Shown piece by piece: positions 24,565-37,199 of a stretch of 64,000 nucleotides of DNA. The stretch spans positions 1,368,422-1,432,421 of the forward strand of contig NC_052142.2 of assembly GCF_016086655.4 (NCBI RefSeq), given 5' to 3'. The notes under the pieces are model-generated. The model was not told where the DNA came from. It searched no databases and saw nothing but the letters and a program-made list of their open reading frames with translations. Both the position numbers and the translations under genes were made by a program. Origin of the DNA: Lepeophtheirus salmonis (Eukaryota; Arthropoda; Copepoda; Siphonostomatoida; Caligidae). The first letter of the stretch is position 1. The number at the start of each line of letters is the position of its first letter.

Positions 24565-24882
24565 ATGCAACTTCCCCTTACTGCTCTTTCCCGTACATCA
24601 TTTTCATCATCATGCCAAAGAAAGCGTTCCTTTTTTTCATGGGTTTCTAATAACGGTGGTACTGATGTGTGGAATTATAATTTGGTTAATTAAAGTATAA
24701 CTTCCCGTTTTTGCAGTTTCTCGTGTCCATTTCGTTCTTTATGGCAAGTAATCCACCACTCCAAAACCTCCTATCCCATCAAAAACTTAAAAGTCTTCAA
24801 GAAACACAAGATTCAAGGAGACGAAGGAGAAATAAACGGTTCATCATTCAATTAGAACGTAGTAGAGTTATTTGTGTCGTGT
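24565..24882 (+). CDS. Candidate small two-exon gene, function unknown
   Basis: An ATG at 24565 opens 42 codons (MQLPLTALSRTSFSSSCQRK and on; basic, Ser-rich, mitochondrial-presequence-like). A putative intron of 50-61 nt, close to the 49-nt NDUFS1 introns, runs from a GT at about 24655-24666 to TTTTTGCAG ending at 24716. The sequence beyond is open in all three frames for 10-57 codons; the longest, with MASNPPLQNLLSHQKLKSLQ and a run of Arg, ends at 24882. The donor choice is ambiguous (GTGGTA, GTACTG or GTGTGG) and decides the reading frame. I do not recognise the product; it may be noncoding. Confidence 0.25.
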
Positions 24883-25389
24883 AACATCCCTTTAAATGTT
24901 CTGGATCATCCCAATTTATCCTTCAATTTATCATTTAATTGTCGACACGTAAATATTAACAATATTTTTTTAATAATTTGATACATTATTGCCTCATTTC
25001 TGTTCTTTAGATTTCGTGCCAAAGTGATCTATTCATCCTTTATGGTCATTGTTCACTAAGAAGTTACTTTCTGTATGATGGGTTTGATGTTCTCTAACTA
25101 ACAATATATTTTGTCTTGAATAAATTTACAGCATATTATATACATTTAAAAAGTTATTTATAGGGAAGTTATATATTAATAATATACAACAATCCCTCTT
25201 CCTTCATGAGTAAATAAATAAATAATCTAAGTTAAAGATATATTCTAAACGATACTCTTTTAATTGGGTTGGAATCGATATTTACTTTGAACTCTTGATC
25301 CAGCGACAGATACAATTGCACCACTGGCAAATGTAGCTATTATATTTTTGAAGTAATTTCCATAGACATTTAATGCATCTATTAGTAAT
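24883..25389. other. AT-rich spacer
   Basis: Mostly no recognisable gene. Minus-strand sequence near 25260-25340 (ATFASGAIVSVAGSRVQ) probably continues the gypsy fragment next to it. Confidence 0.4.
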
Positions 25390-25700
25390 TTATTCAGTTC
25401 AAATTTTTGAATAGAGTCGATGATCGAAATAGTCTTTTAGACACCTGCATACTCTTGCATAGTGGCCTCTCTTGCCACATCTTGTGCATTCGACGCTTTT
25501 TGCAAGGCAAACTTTCCCATTCTTATGAGGAAATTGGAAACCATTGCCTACACAATCTTTCTTGGCTCTTGTTCGATGATCTCCTACAGCTTTATCTTCT
25601 TCTATATATATTGAATCTGCATGACTTTGTATTTGCGTTAAGACCCTTTGATACTAAATCATTTAGACTATTTTGATTTTTCTTTGCCGTTTCTACTATT
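25390..25700 (-). pseudogene. Gypsy-type gag nucleocapsid fragment (CCHC zinc knuckle)
   Basis: The minus strand encodes VECTRCGKRGHYARVCR, a complete C-x2-C-x4-H-x4-C zinc knuckle, at about 25440-25490. It is preceded by FPHKNGKVCLAKS, which looks like the degenerate partner knuckle seen in Ty3/gypsy elements. The stretch upstream (25500-25680) is open on the minus strand. Stops follow below 25420. It is an isolated piece; no reverse transcriptase lies beside it in that orientation. Confidence 0.65.
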
Positions 25701-26019
25701 CTCCATTAATATATACTTACATATTTGATTTGCATCATCAAATAATCTTAATTGTGCTTCTTTATACTTACATACTAAAGTTTTATATTATGACAATTAA
25801 TATTTAATACTATTTGTATTATAATTAACATAAAGACATTTATTTGATAATATTATTTTGATTAAATATTTCTTTCAGATAAGTTGTAATGTTAAAAAAA
25901 TCATAATTGATATATTTTATAAGTATGCTTGAAATTACCCACCGGCTATCAAGTATGATTTATGAATAAAGGTTTGTTTATGTCCGAAAGAAAACAGAGC
26001 AACCAGATAGTTGAAATTG

Positions 26020-26092
26020 TATTTGCGGGCGGGCTTGCGGAAAACACGATTCCCACAACCCTCGTTATAACGTTGTATTTCTATTAACCTTG
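26020..26092. repeat. Right-end fragment of the hAT-type MITE
   Basis: It ends GTTGTATTTCTATTAACCTTG at 26092, equal to the right end of the element at 2906-3206. The left end is absent. Confidence 0.55.
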
Positions 26093-26289
26093 AAGATTAC
26101 CATGATTTAGACCAAAAAAATTCCATGTCCATGTTTCAAAAAAAGAAAATAAATATTTAATGCAAAAAATAACTCCAAAACGAATGTAAAAACAGCTCAT
26201 TCTAATTCACAATTTAATTCTTTAATTTATGTTAAAGATAATTATTTTCCTACAAATCACACCAATTTTATTAAATACATAGGTATTTT

Positions 26290-28110
26290 GTTGACTATTA
26301 TTTCTTATTTAGTGAACCCATTTAACAAAAAAGTTGTCAAGGTAAGAACACTAGTTGACTCTGATTCTAATACTTCTCTCATAAAACAACAGACTACTAA
26401 AAAGGTGGGTCTTAATGATCCTCCCAACGTTCTGTGAATGAATGTTGCAGATAAATGAACTGTTACGACAAGAGAAATGTATGTTATGCTTGATTTAATG
26501 AGTTTAGACATCGAATATGTAACTGAACTACTACAATTAATAAAATTAAAGAACCAATTCAACCAGTACTTATCAATCCTATGTTTAAGAATCATTTAAA
26601 AGATATTACTTTAACTGAAAGTTATCAGATTAAATTTAAAAGACCGTTTCAAATTTCAGATTGTTAAACCTTATTATTCTCAACTAATAAAAGAAAAGCA
26701 AAAACTCCCTCCAGAAATATCAGTTTAATTTGACAATGTAAAAAAAAAGAAAATACAATTTTCTCAAGATAGTGATCATATAAATTATGAAATAACATCC
26801 ATCTATAATTTTATAGTAGATAAATTTGACTAACAAATTTTGGTCAAGGGTTAAAGTTGAAATATTTTCACATGAATCTGAGGATAAATTACTCACAACT
26901 ATGGACTTCCAAGCAGAACATCATATGAAAGATACATCAATGTATGATTCCATAAAAAATCTTGTTTTTTGGAATTCCATAGAAAGATCTCAATGCTAAA
27001 GATCATTAAAGGAGTAATAATTATAAAAGAGTATTAGCTATGAGGAAAAAGGTTACAACTAAAATTAAATTAGAACATTTATCATTAATAAATGATACTT
27101 AGAATGCCTCTATTAAAAACATAATTGCCGGAATAATTTCAATCCAATTACAAGAAAAAACTAATTATCAGCCTATATTTTGTTATTACGACAAATTGTA
27201 CAATTAGTTTTGCGTTCAAAAATGCACAAGTTTATTGTAATAATAAATATAAAAAAAATGTTTATAGCCATACGAATAAAAAAAAAGGAATCAAGTATGG
27301 ATATATAAAGATTTATGTTAGAAACTTTAATTATAGAAATTACAAGTATCATAAATAATAATTGGGAGTTTCCGATCAGGATCCCCTATTACCTTTTGCT
27401 ATTACTGCAAAACTCCTAATTCATGTTCGTCAAAAGGCTGTAATAAACACTTTCAATGAATCTATCTTGTCTACGTTACCCTACAGTAACATGTGGTTGT
27501 CAACAAAAAAATCCTAAAAGGTTTTTCGACAAGATGGAGATAATAATGTTTAAATGAATAAAGTATTAGCAAAAAATTGTTGGAGTCTTATACCAGCTCA
27601 ATCAAAAATAGTGATACAGTATTTTTAAAACTTGAATCATTAGAGAAAAATTCATGGAAGTTAGCTAGGATTACTGAAGTCCATAAAAAGCAAGGCATCG
27701 TTGCCACTTCAGCAACACTAAGCTTAACAAATGACAGAATAATTTTACGCTCAATAAGATAAACTGCTCTATTAGAGTCTAATGTTGCTGAAAAAGAAAT
27801 GGTGGAATTTAAATTGAGCAATCAATGTGGAAGTGCTGAAAATTAGGAACAGACGTTGACGGTACCTGAGTTGGGTGAACAATCGACTCAGGAGTGTCAA
27901 TCTCATTTTTTAGATCAACCCTGTCACAAAGATGAAGTCAAAGAGGATAAAGCCATTTCTGGAGAGACAGCTACCATGTTTGTAGAGCCAGTTCCTTACA
28001 ATTCAGAAGAGGCATTAGAGAGATATGTTGCTGATACTCATCATCATGAATTGTCGAAGAAAATATTTCGTAAAGGAAGTTACATAAAATTATTAAAAGG
28101 CCACGATTAA
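26290..28110 (+). pseudogene. BEL/Pao retrotransposon relic
   Basis: The + strand carries an aspartic-protease-like block NPFNKKVVKVRTLVDSDSNT at about 26315-26375, where the usual DSG/DTG reads DSD. A long decayed middle follows. At 27577-27800 is the C-terminal domain of BEL/Pao polyproteins (DUF5641 type): VFLKLESLEKNSWKLARITE followed by ATLSLTNDRIILRSI. Then an open acidic segment at 27856-28110 contains EPVPYNSEEALERYVADTHH. Reverse transcriptase motifs are not readable. It is probably an internally deleted or highly mutated copy. Confidence 0.6.
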
Positions 28111-28183
28111 ACATTTCAAACCATGCATAGAAAGATAAAGTAAAACAATTATTTATTATAAATCTATAAAATAACAAAATTAT

Positions 28184-28296
28184 AAGACATGGTAAAACTA
28201 TCGTGGGGGTCGAACAATCTAAGACATGCTAAAACTGTCGTAGGGGTCGAACAATCTAAGACATGGTAAAAATGTTGTGGGGGTCGAACAATCTTA
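28184..28296. repeat. Tandem repeat, 3 x 37 bp
   Basis: Three copies start at 28186, 28223 and 28260, each with ACATG-TAAAA and GGGGGTCGAACAATCT. They lie just after the last open frame of the BEL/Pao relic. The G run may come from its polypurine tract, which is an inference. Confidence 0.9.
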
Positions 28297-31200
28297 AAAT
28301 CTTTTGTATGCCTTTTCCAAACACGAGTAACGAATACAGGAGAAACATAGGCAAATTTTTTAAATTAATTTTTTGTTTTTACGAAACACCGGAATAATGG
28401 TGTGTAAAGAAAGTAAATTAGATACCCGGCAAATTATAAAGTTATCTGGGCATAGTTTGGCAATACAAAGGTAGATGTTAAAGACATTTTGCTCAATTAG
28501 TGAGAATTCCTGGAAAGGTTTACAGCTTTACAACCTGGGGGTCTATCAATTTCAATCAAAATTGAGTAGGATATACAAAGACAGAAAATGTCATATTCTG
28601 ACGAACCCATCATTTTCTGGGGTCCCTTGGAATCGAAGTCTTTTGCATATCTCGCCATATAATCAACTATTGGCAACCCTGATCAAATTCAACTATTTTT
28701 TCCCTCAATCAAAATATAAGGCTCTATACCAATACACATGTGTTATTATTGTCCAGTGTTTTATTATAGAGTAAGTTATACAATTCATTAATTTTATTAT
28801 CCTTGGTTATTGAGAGAATCCTAAATCCTTATAGGCCCGTTATGATCTCAAAAATATAGTTACTGTCTCCATATTTCTGTATAATTTTCATATTTTCCTT
28901 CGCCTTCTTTTTCTTAGGATTTCTCAGTTGATTGTGATTAAGAAATTTTACCCAATCTTTCATTTATTTTAAGTCACCTAGCTCATCCACTATATTGAAA
29001 GTGTTAACAAAAGCCACTGTCAATTTTCATCTACAATCTGCAGTTATGAATCATTTCCTTTCAACTAAGGTACTATCGCTTCCAAACCCCCATTTATGTA
29101 TATTGGAAACTTCGATTTTCAATATCTCACATACTCGAAGTCAAGCTAAAATCGAGAATTATATAGAAACATGCCTGAGCTAAACCAAACTTAGGATGGG
29201 CTCCTTTCATTTCTTTAAAACCAGATTTATTTGCTAAATGTAATACTACATGGTGTTTCAATCAAATCAAAATAAATTGTCGCCTTAATCCCCCACATTT
29301 ATTTTTAATGATTTCAAATACTTCTACTCAAAAGTCCCTATCAAATCTCGATAACAAATAAAATATTTATTTTTTGTTTGTTAGATGTAACATAATCTAT
29401 TTTAGAAGTGTAAATGTATTCAAATATTCGTGTGCGCTATGTAGCGTAATTTAAAGCATATCTACTTTTTAACCTCTTATCCTTCATTTTCAAAGAAAAT
29501 TACCCCATTTTTTATGGTATGCTACTCTTTCCAAACAAGTCTTTATTATGAAGTTATAAACTGGAAGTTTTTAATAGTTTGGTCAAACCAAATTTTATCT
29601 AAGACATGAGAAACTACCACTAAATTAGCATACCAATGGCTAAAATAAAACATTTTATTCATTTCGATATAGAACATGCATTGAAGTAAATTGATTCTAT
29701 TATTCCAGTATATACCATATTTAATTAATGGACCATCAATAAATAAATAATAGAATTTTGGTGCGTGAAAAGTTCCGAAATTAAATATAAATAAGTAGAT
29801 TACATAACTTACATATAATCAATAATTACTTATCTAATACATTAGATGAGAAAGATATTTAAATTCGGGTTAATCTTAATACCTCAAATTTAATTACATT
29901 TTCATGCAACCTTAGATTTATTAATTATTCTATAAGAAAATTAAAAGTTAAATTAATAAAGTAAATCCAAATGAAACTTTTTTTTTGACGAGAAATTTTT
30001 TCAAGTTGTAATATAAGATATATTATTCAGTTTTAAGTATAATATTAAAAAAATAGAAAAAAAATATTACTTTCTAAATAAGACCCATTCTTTGACAATT
30101 TTTTGTATGATTAAATAAATTTTGTTGGTCTGTATTCAAGACAATTTATTAACTCTTATCTTTCGAATGTTGAAATGTTTTTGATCAATTGTTATTTCAT
30201 TTATTTAGTTATTTTACTTTGAAATATGATTGAATCGGAATTATACTCAAAAAACGTGATAAAAAAAAAGAAGTCCAAAGACTAAAACTACTTCAATTAA
30301 AAATTCAATGGTCATTTTCATGTTCTATGGCTTAAATAACAGTAATAAATGTGAGTTTTAGATGGTGGGCAAAAAACTGTTGCATAGTGTAATACATGAT
30401 TTAATAAAAAGCTGTTGAGATAAGTATTCGAGCATTAAGGACAAAAATTCAACACTAATCAATTATAAGTGATATTAGCAAATATAAACGAAGTTTTACC
30501 TTCTTTTTAAAATTTCCTTAATGATATATATCATTTTTTCAAAGATTTGCATTATCGAATCTAAAACACTATTTTCATAATATTGTGAATAGAAATGAAA
30601 GAGAAAAAGAGAAATATTGTCGTCGTAGGCGCCTTCTCGGGTACTTTTTAGTTTTATAAATTCGATATAGCAATAAGTTTATAATGAATTCGTAAATATG
30701 TGAAGCACAATTATTCATTCGTTAATGTACCTAAAAATTAGTAATATGTTTTTCCCAATATTGCAGCCCCCTACATTTATATACATTTTCGTAATGTTCC
30801 TACTTCTTGTTCGTGAGGTCAGTATACTTTTAAAAAATTAATAAAATAATAATAAAAATAACAAATAACTTTATATTTTTTGAATTTATTAAGTATCTTC
30901 AATTCACATAATCAAAATTTCAATCCATTAGCCCAAATTATTATGTTGTGAAACAACTAGATATGATATAGTCTTATAAAACTATGTAAGATAAATCATT
31001 CTTTTGTGTAAGGTATGTGTATTGTCAAAAATTGGAATCTCTTTTATGAGTTCAAAAATCTATGTTGTAGTTTGTAATACACTTTGTTAAAGGATATTAA
31101 TATCACACCATGAGAACTGAATGTTTTGGATAACAGTCTTACTTAAAAAAATATTTGAGCTGAATTTGAGGAGTTAGGATATTTTGAAAATTAATAAATA

Positions 31201-31719
31201 TAACAAAAATTTAAGTATTTCATCCATAACGTCTATAAATCTATTCCAATTATTGTTGTGTTACTTTCAGCCATTTTAAGATCATTTTCCCTGATTATTC
31301 TCATTAATTTAATTGAACCGTAAATGATTAGAACTAATTTTTTTGTTCCATGTACGAATGTGAATGCATACAATTTTTCATACAAGTTTTTGGCACGTTT
31401 GTTTTGTTTGTGTGACGCATGAAGTCGATATTTGACCATAAAGTCTCCTTTTAATAATTTGTGAGTGATTTGTTCTTACTTTAAATAGAAAGGTCCCTTT
31501 AGAAGCAATATTTGGTTTCGTTTTATATTTGAGTTAATTTTTTATTTATTTCGATTAAGTGGACTGGCTAAATAGGTCAGAATCTCATCTGTGACTTTAA
31601 AATATTTATTTATCAATTTGACACTTAATTGATTATATCCAATTAAAAAAAAAAAAAAAGAAGATGTAATGGCTTATTGGATGTTTCCTTGGTGAAGATG
31701 GACTTGGAAGATAGTTATA
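28297..31719. other. AT-rich stretch without recognisable gene
   Basis: Open frames of 60-99 residues here (for example 28475-28774 and 28995-29183) lack family motifs and splice context. No element ends were recognised. Confidence 0.5.
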
Positions 31720-32420
31720 CCCAAGTTAGGGAGATTAAAATGTCGTTTGATTAATTGATTGAAGATGCCTTCATCTATAAAGATGAAGAAAAGGTTGATT
31801 GTAAAAAGATCTACAATAATCTTAACATAAAAATGAATTGTTTGTTACGAAGATTTGAGGTAAAAAAATGTCGAAAAAAATTGAAAATAGAAAGAATCAT
31901 GAACTTGCAAAAAACTATCATGAAGACAAAAGCAAGTTGCACTTCAATAATTGAGGTAAAAATATGTTTACCACCTACAATTATTTTACCTAATTTTGAT
32001 AATTAATTTAAGGAATTTTCTATATAGTTTGACTGACCCTATTGTGCAATGATTGACAATTTTGTGATTGAACAATTTGACAAAATTTACATTTATTATA
32101 TCCTACCTAAAAAGTACCGCTCTGAACAAGATCGGACTAATGTTTATTACAGAAGCGAGTGACCACGAGGCTCTTTCGATTCTTGAAGAAACATAGAGAC
32201 GTAGATGTATTGTCATATCCAATCTAGTGGACCAATTACTTACCAAAACCTACATTATTTGTATGATCAGGTTTTGAATTGAAGAGGAGTATTAAGAAGT
32301 AATAAACATATACAAGTTATGTCAACTAAGGCTTGACAACTTCCACTGTGAGCTTCACATACTCCCTCCGTGTTCACCTTTAAACCAGTACTCTTTCTCT
32401 TTCAAATTTAATATATCTGG
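31720..32420 (+). pseudogene. Retroelement gag-like fragment (BEL/Pao style)
   Basis: The + strand reads a Lys-rich coiled segment, then LPPTIILPNFDN, the 'LPxIxLPxFDG' entry motif of BEL/Pao and related gag proteins. Broken frames follow with IDNFVIEQFDKIYIYYILP (about 32045-32110) and a later KPTLFV-SGFELKRSIKK block (about 32245-32300). Several stops interrupt it. The assignment rests on motif order only. Confidence 0.45.
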
Positions 32421-32736
32421 CCGGGAGTGACACAGAAGCAAAATTTATTAAACAAAATAAAAGTTTTAATCTGTTCTATACGCTCATGTCCATAGTTGAC
32501 AAACTTGAATATGAAAAATGGCAGAAAAGCGATTTGGTCATTTGATTGTACCTCCTTCTTACAAATTTCAAGGTGAAGCTGATTTATTTTTTAGTTCAAA
32601 ACTTTTTTGATTTATTAGTTAAATATTTATTACTGTTTACCATACATACATAGAAAAGTTTGTACAAATATAAGTCTATATACACGACCACACAATGGGG
32701 TATTTGTGCTACTACAGTAGATTCTAGATACCTAAC

Positions 32737-33006
32737 TTACATTAAAATTTTGTTCAATAATATTTTTCATTTTTTTACATTTCATAAATTTTAAAATACA
32801 AATGTACCCACCTAAGCAAGTGGGAGGACATAAGCTCAACGTGCAATGTCTGAATTGCAAATTGTAGAACATCTCATCAATAGATGCCCCGCTCAATCTT
32901 ACGAGAGACATCAAGCCATGAATGAGAAAAACGAGGACATTCGTATTTTAAAATATATTAAATGTAAAAAACTGAAAAATATTATTGAACAAAATTTTAA
33001 TGTAAA
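32737..33006. repeat. Inverted repeat with 64-bp arms
   Basis: 32737-32799 (TTACATTAAAATTTTGTTCA and on) is the near-perfect inverse of 32943-33006. The arms differ at only a few positions and enclose about 143 bp. The RNA would form a long hairpin. The matching peptides readable from both arms arise from this symmetry and are not evidence for two genes. Confidence 0.85.
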
Positions 33007-34120
33007 AGTTAAATCAGCTTCACCTACGTCATCAATAAACAAACACATTTATGACGCAATGTATAAATAGGGAAATGTAGAGATTTTAGTGGGAGCCCTG
33101 CATCACCTGCTGAATTCATAAAAATACTCACGGAAACTCACCTGCAATGTAGACTCAGTAAGTCTTCTGGAACATCCATGCAAGTAAATTATTTTAACCT
33201 AGACTTTTTGGCAACAAAGGAAAAACTCGGCATTCCACAGTGTATCAGATCCTGGTACACTCATCTACCCATACGGTCACAGCCAATCTTAAAGGAGAAA
33301 AAGTTTGTGTTAATCTCCTAGGGTAGCAAGTGAAAATAAAGCTATCATTCAAACAGAGCAAGCTTTTGTCCTAGCGGACAGTGTCATTGATTTCAATAAC
33401 TGTTGTTCAAATTGTCAATTAAACATTTCAAAGTAACATCCATTCAATAATAAAACTGAAGACTTACTTTAATTTTACTACCTGCTAGAATTATCTCTAG
33501 AATTCATTCAATTCTTTTTTTATGTCAATGTTAAACAGGATCTGTTCTTTGTATCATAAGAACTTTAAAGTAAGCATCTTGCAACAGAAAACAAAACCCG
33601 AAAATTTACCGAAAATATATTTTAACTGCCTATAAAATTATATATATAGTGGAAGAGGAAGAACAGCATGAAGAAAGTATTTTTAGTGAAATTTCTATTG
33701 TGTTCGTCGTTCCTGAATATGTAGCCAAATCACTGTTGTCGAGACTAAAAGGTAACTTCCGATAAATACAGCTCGTGGCTTAAAAAAAATTCACCTCAAC
33801 TTGTCGAAAAAAACTATTCCAAAACTAAACTATATAACTAAAGTAATGGTACTGTTAGTTGGAGTAACTTACTCTACTTTTTATAAGGTTGTGTAAATAT
33901 ACTTTATCTATAATCATAAAATTATTTCTTTATAACTTGTGGTCTACTTCCACAAATCATCAAGTAGTAATGTTAAAAACACTAAGATAAATTTAAAAGT
34001 AAATTCATTAATATACTGATTTAATGAATTGATTGGTATACTTTATTAATTATTTTGCTCTTTTGACTTAAACAATATAATATAAAAATACATATATTTC
34101 ATTTATATAAACATTTAAAG
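33007..34120. other. Stretch with one weak coding candidate
   Basis: A + strand frame at 33649-33765 is preceded by TATATATAG and contains EEEEQHEESIFSEISIVFV and VPEYVAKSLLSRLK, followed by AAAAG|GTAACT, which could be a donor. It is unrecognised. The rest shows nothing. Confidence 0.25.
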
Positions 34121-34121
34121 A

Positions 34122-34245
34122 TGATAAAGAAATTTCAAAAACAGAATAAAGAAATTTGAAACACAAAATAAAGAAAATTTGAAACAAAAAATAAAATAAA
34201 TTTGAAACTCAAAATAAAGAAATTTAAAATTAAAGAAATAATTAT
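34122..34245. repeat. Tandem repeat, ~5 copies of 22-24 bp
   Basis: Repeated AATAAAGAAATTTGAAACACAA-like units with small indels. No coding content. Confidence 0.8.
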
Positions 34246-35335
34246 TTTAAAGTACATCTATAATTTAGACTAGAAGAGATAGAAAATATAAAGGAATGAA
34301 GAGTATTTACCCTAGTAATTTACCTAGTATGAATATTATAAGTAAGCTGTGTGAATTATTTAAATTTCAAGATTAAGAAATATAGATCCTTTTATTATAA
34401 ATATCTACATTAACAGATTAGAAAGAACGAATCAAAAGGGAGGGAGAGGGATTATTTGTTAAGGTGACCTTTGAGAATAAATGTATCAAGAGTCAATAGG
34501 ACGGATGATGGATATTCTGGGAGTAGAACCTGGTTTAATCTTTATAAGGTAAATTGATTTTGCCTTTATGATGCTGTTACTCGGGGAAGTCAAATTACAA
34601 ACCCCACGAATGGATAACTCATATTGAACTTAACCTACATGCCTTTCATATGCCAGGTTGTTAATCGGCGCATTCTCGGGTTTGAATAGATCTTCTTCGC
34701 TGAAAAGGAGACTACTCTTTTAATTAACATCTTCAAATCCAAAGACATCTGCTCTCTATCGGTGGAATCCCTTGGCTAATTTTGAAAGAGCAATAGGAAT
34801 GACTTTTTCAATTCTATCTGAATGTTCATTTACAAAGCTACTAGTTGCAGAATTAATTTCGAACCGATATACACAAGATTGAAATGAAATGACTCCATAG
34901 TTGTAAATTTAAAGCCTGGCCTGGAAATATTTAAAAGATATAAAGGATTGGTTGACTTATGACCATTATAGAGTTCCTTCATTCCAAGGGTCAATTTATT
35001 GTATCCCACATTAGTGAATTATAGGAAAGGCTCCATTAAGCGAATACCGATCAATGCACCCACTGCCAAATGGACTTATTACATGTACTAGAAGACCAGA
35101 ACAGCTGAACTTCTTACCTCTTAAATCTCTTGATGACTTTCCTACGAAGATAAGGAGTGATCCCGTCCTTCAAAAGTCAGGCAAATTCCTCAAAAAGAGT
35201 TAACAGGTTCTTATATCACTATTTAAGGAATAGTAAAAAGGCTTTTATATCCTCTTGATTTATATTTCATATCACAGATGTCAGAAATGACGTATACCTT
35301 GTTACACATAAGTTTCGTCAATCATCATATAAATA
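34246..35335. other. Stretch with no recognised gene
   Basis: Moderately higher GC than its flanks from about 34430, perhaps old element sequence, but nothing could be named on either strand. Confidence 0.4.
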
Positions 35336-36757
35336 AAGGAACTACACAATATGATTTCCGACTAGAGACTGAATATATTTCCTATATCAAAAGTACATAG
35401 TATATGATAAAACATGTTATTTCACATGAACTCATCCAAAAATTCGGGTTACTACAATGCTCCCACCAGACTCTGGGTCTAATAAAAAAATAAATTCAAG
35501 TAAAATTTAACATAAAATAAAAGGACACAGAGTCTAAAATAATGTTTAAAATTAAAGTACATCTATGCTGAAGTTTGGAAGAATATCTTTAATACTATAG
35601 GCCAGTTTAAGTCTGTCAATAGAAAAATAATCGACACGATGTCCCAGATCTAGTTCAAAACTGCGAGGAGACCTAGATAGTACCCTGAAGGGTCTGAGGT
35701 ACGTAGGAGAAAGTGCTGGACGTATAGGAATATTTTTTACAACCACATAAGTGGCGCTTTTGGATTCTCTTTCGGCATGTTTGGTTAAAGCCCTTGGTAA
35801 AATGGAAACTTGAGCTCCTGAGTCAACAAGGAATGATATATGTTACCCTGAGCCTTGTTACGCTGGTGTTTGAGTTTTTACATTCGTAAAAACAGTGGGG
35901 ACTCAGTAGGGTCTTGGGAAGGAGGACGACGAAGCTTGAATGAGCTCCTGTGAAGGAGGTGTTTGAGGATAGGAAGGTAGTGGAGTATGATTCAGTTCTA
36001 AGGATTGTGAGAGTGCAGATGATTGTTTCAGGCTATCACAATGTTTTGCAAGCATTTCCTTGATTATTCCCGTTTGTGATCGAGACATGGCTCTGAGTGA
36101 ACTTGGGACACATCTTATTATTAGCTATTTTGCTAGAATGTCCTTGATGTCCGGTGCAAACTCAGGGTCGAAGAGGCGATCCACTGCAGCCAGGATTTCC
36201 GATAATGCGATAATTCCGATAATGATTTGTACTTCAGAAGATCAAGGGCCTTTTACATGCGTTCTTGAGGGGATAGAAGTCCAAAACTTTCTTCTTCAGG
36301 CATCCAAAAGAACCCAATAGCTACTCCTGTGGAACACTTCTCAAGACGTTTGTTAGTCGTACAGCTATTACTGCTAGAGCTTTTCGAAATCATTTGTGAT
36401 GCCTTTTCCTTTGAACATGAAATCGATTTTTAAAAAGCATGTTTCAGGGTCTTCTTCGTCAAATATTGGGGGGGGGGAATTTCTTGATACCCGGTTCGTT
36501 CACAGGAAGCATCGTGCCTTGCGGAATTTACTCCAGAGGATGTATTTGACTCCTGGAGTACGGTTGTTTCAAGGTCAGGATTTTGGGGATCCTGGTAAAG
36601 GGGGGCAGGCGGCATTATACTCGTTGTCGGGGTCACCAATAAAGGAGCTACACAATATGATTTCTGACTAAAGACTGATTATATTTCTTATATCAAAAGT
36701 ACGTAGTATATCAATAATAAAACCTGTTCATTCACATGAACTAATAAATTATTACAA
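35336..36757 (-). mobile_element. Short gypsy-type LTR element, protease fused to integrase tail by internal deletion
   Basis: Direct repeats of about 105-120 bp (35336-35458 and about 36641-36756), sharing ACTACACAATATGATTTC and ATATCAAAAGTACGTAGTAT-type sequence, bracket the element. On the minus strand, inside the right copy, TGGTGACCCCGACAAC (near 36615-36640) has the look of a primer-binding site, and GGTGGGAGCA before TTGTAGTAACCC (near 35460-35475) of a polypurine tract. Between them are Pro-rich gag remnants (36640 downward), a protease core FLVDSGAQVSILP (about 35800-35845), and then directly the integrase C-terminal domain LSPTYLRPFRVLSRSPRSFE and FSIDRLKLAYS (35552-35746). Reverse transcriptase, RNase H and the integrase core are missing. 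No target duplication was found. Confidence 0.65.
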
Positions 36758-37199
36758 AGCAATATTATAATAGAGAAATCAATATACTATGTAGGAGTTT
36801 TAATATTATAAAATATATGTATATAAATTTAATTCATTTTAAAAATTGTGGAGAAATCTTATGACAATGGTAGTTTAAGAGTAGTTAAGAGATAAATAGT
36901 AACTGTTATGATTGACCAAGGAGTACTAAAGAGATTAGTGCAATATTTTCTACATGCTTTTTTATATTTACAGCGTTTCAAATACCACAATGTTCCTAAA
37001 TAAAATTATTTTCAAATCTTATTCCAATCTGAATAATTTGAACAATTTCTGTTGTATGAACAAACTAAAAGCTAAGATGTACGATATAAATAGCTTTCCA
37101 ATTCTAAGAATGATTTAATTCGTTCTGATATCCCAATACCTGAATCAATTTAAATAAAAACACAATACATCATTATAATTATAACTATATATATATATC
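36758..37199. other. AT-rich spacer
   Basis: Nothing recognised. Confidence 0.5.

Noticed and set aside
24625..24648. FFSW after Lys-Arg, resembling a kinin neuropeptide
   Set aside because: The core needs WG before a basic cleavage site; here it is WVSNN, with no repeat of the motif.
36396..36671. Plus-strand 91-residue frame with a G tract
   Set aside because: Antisense of the gag remnant of the short LTR element; no independent support.
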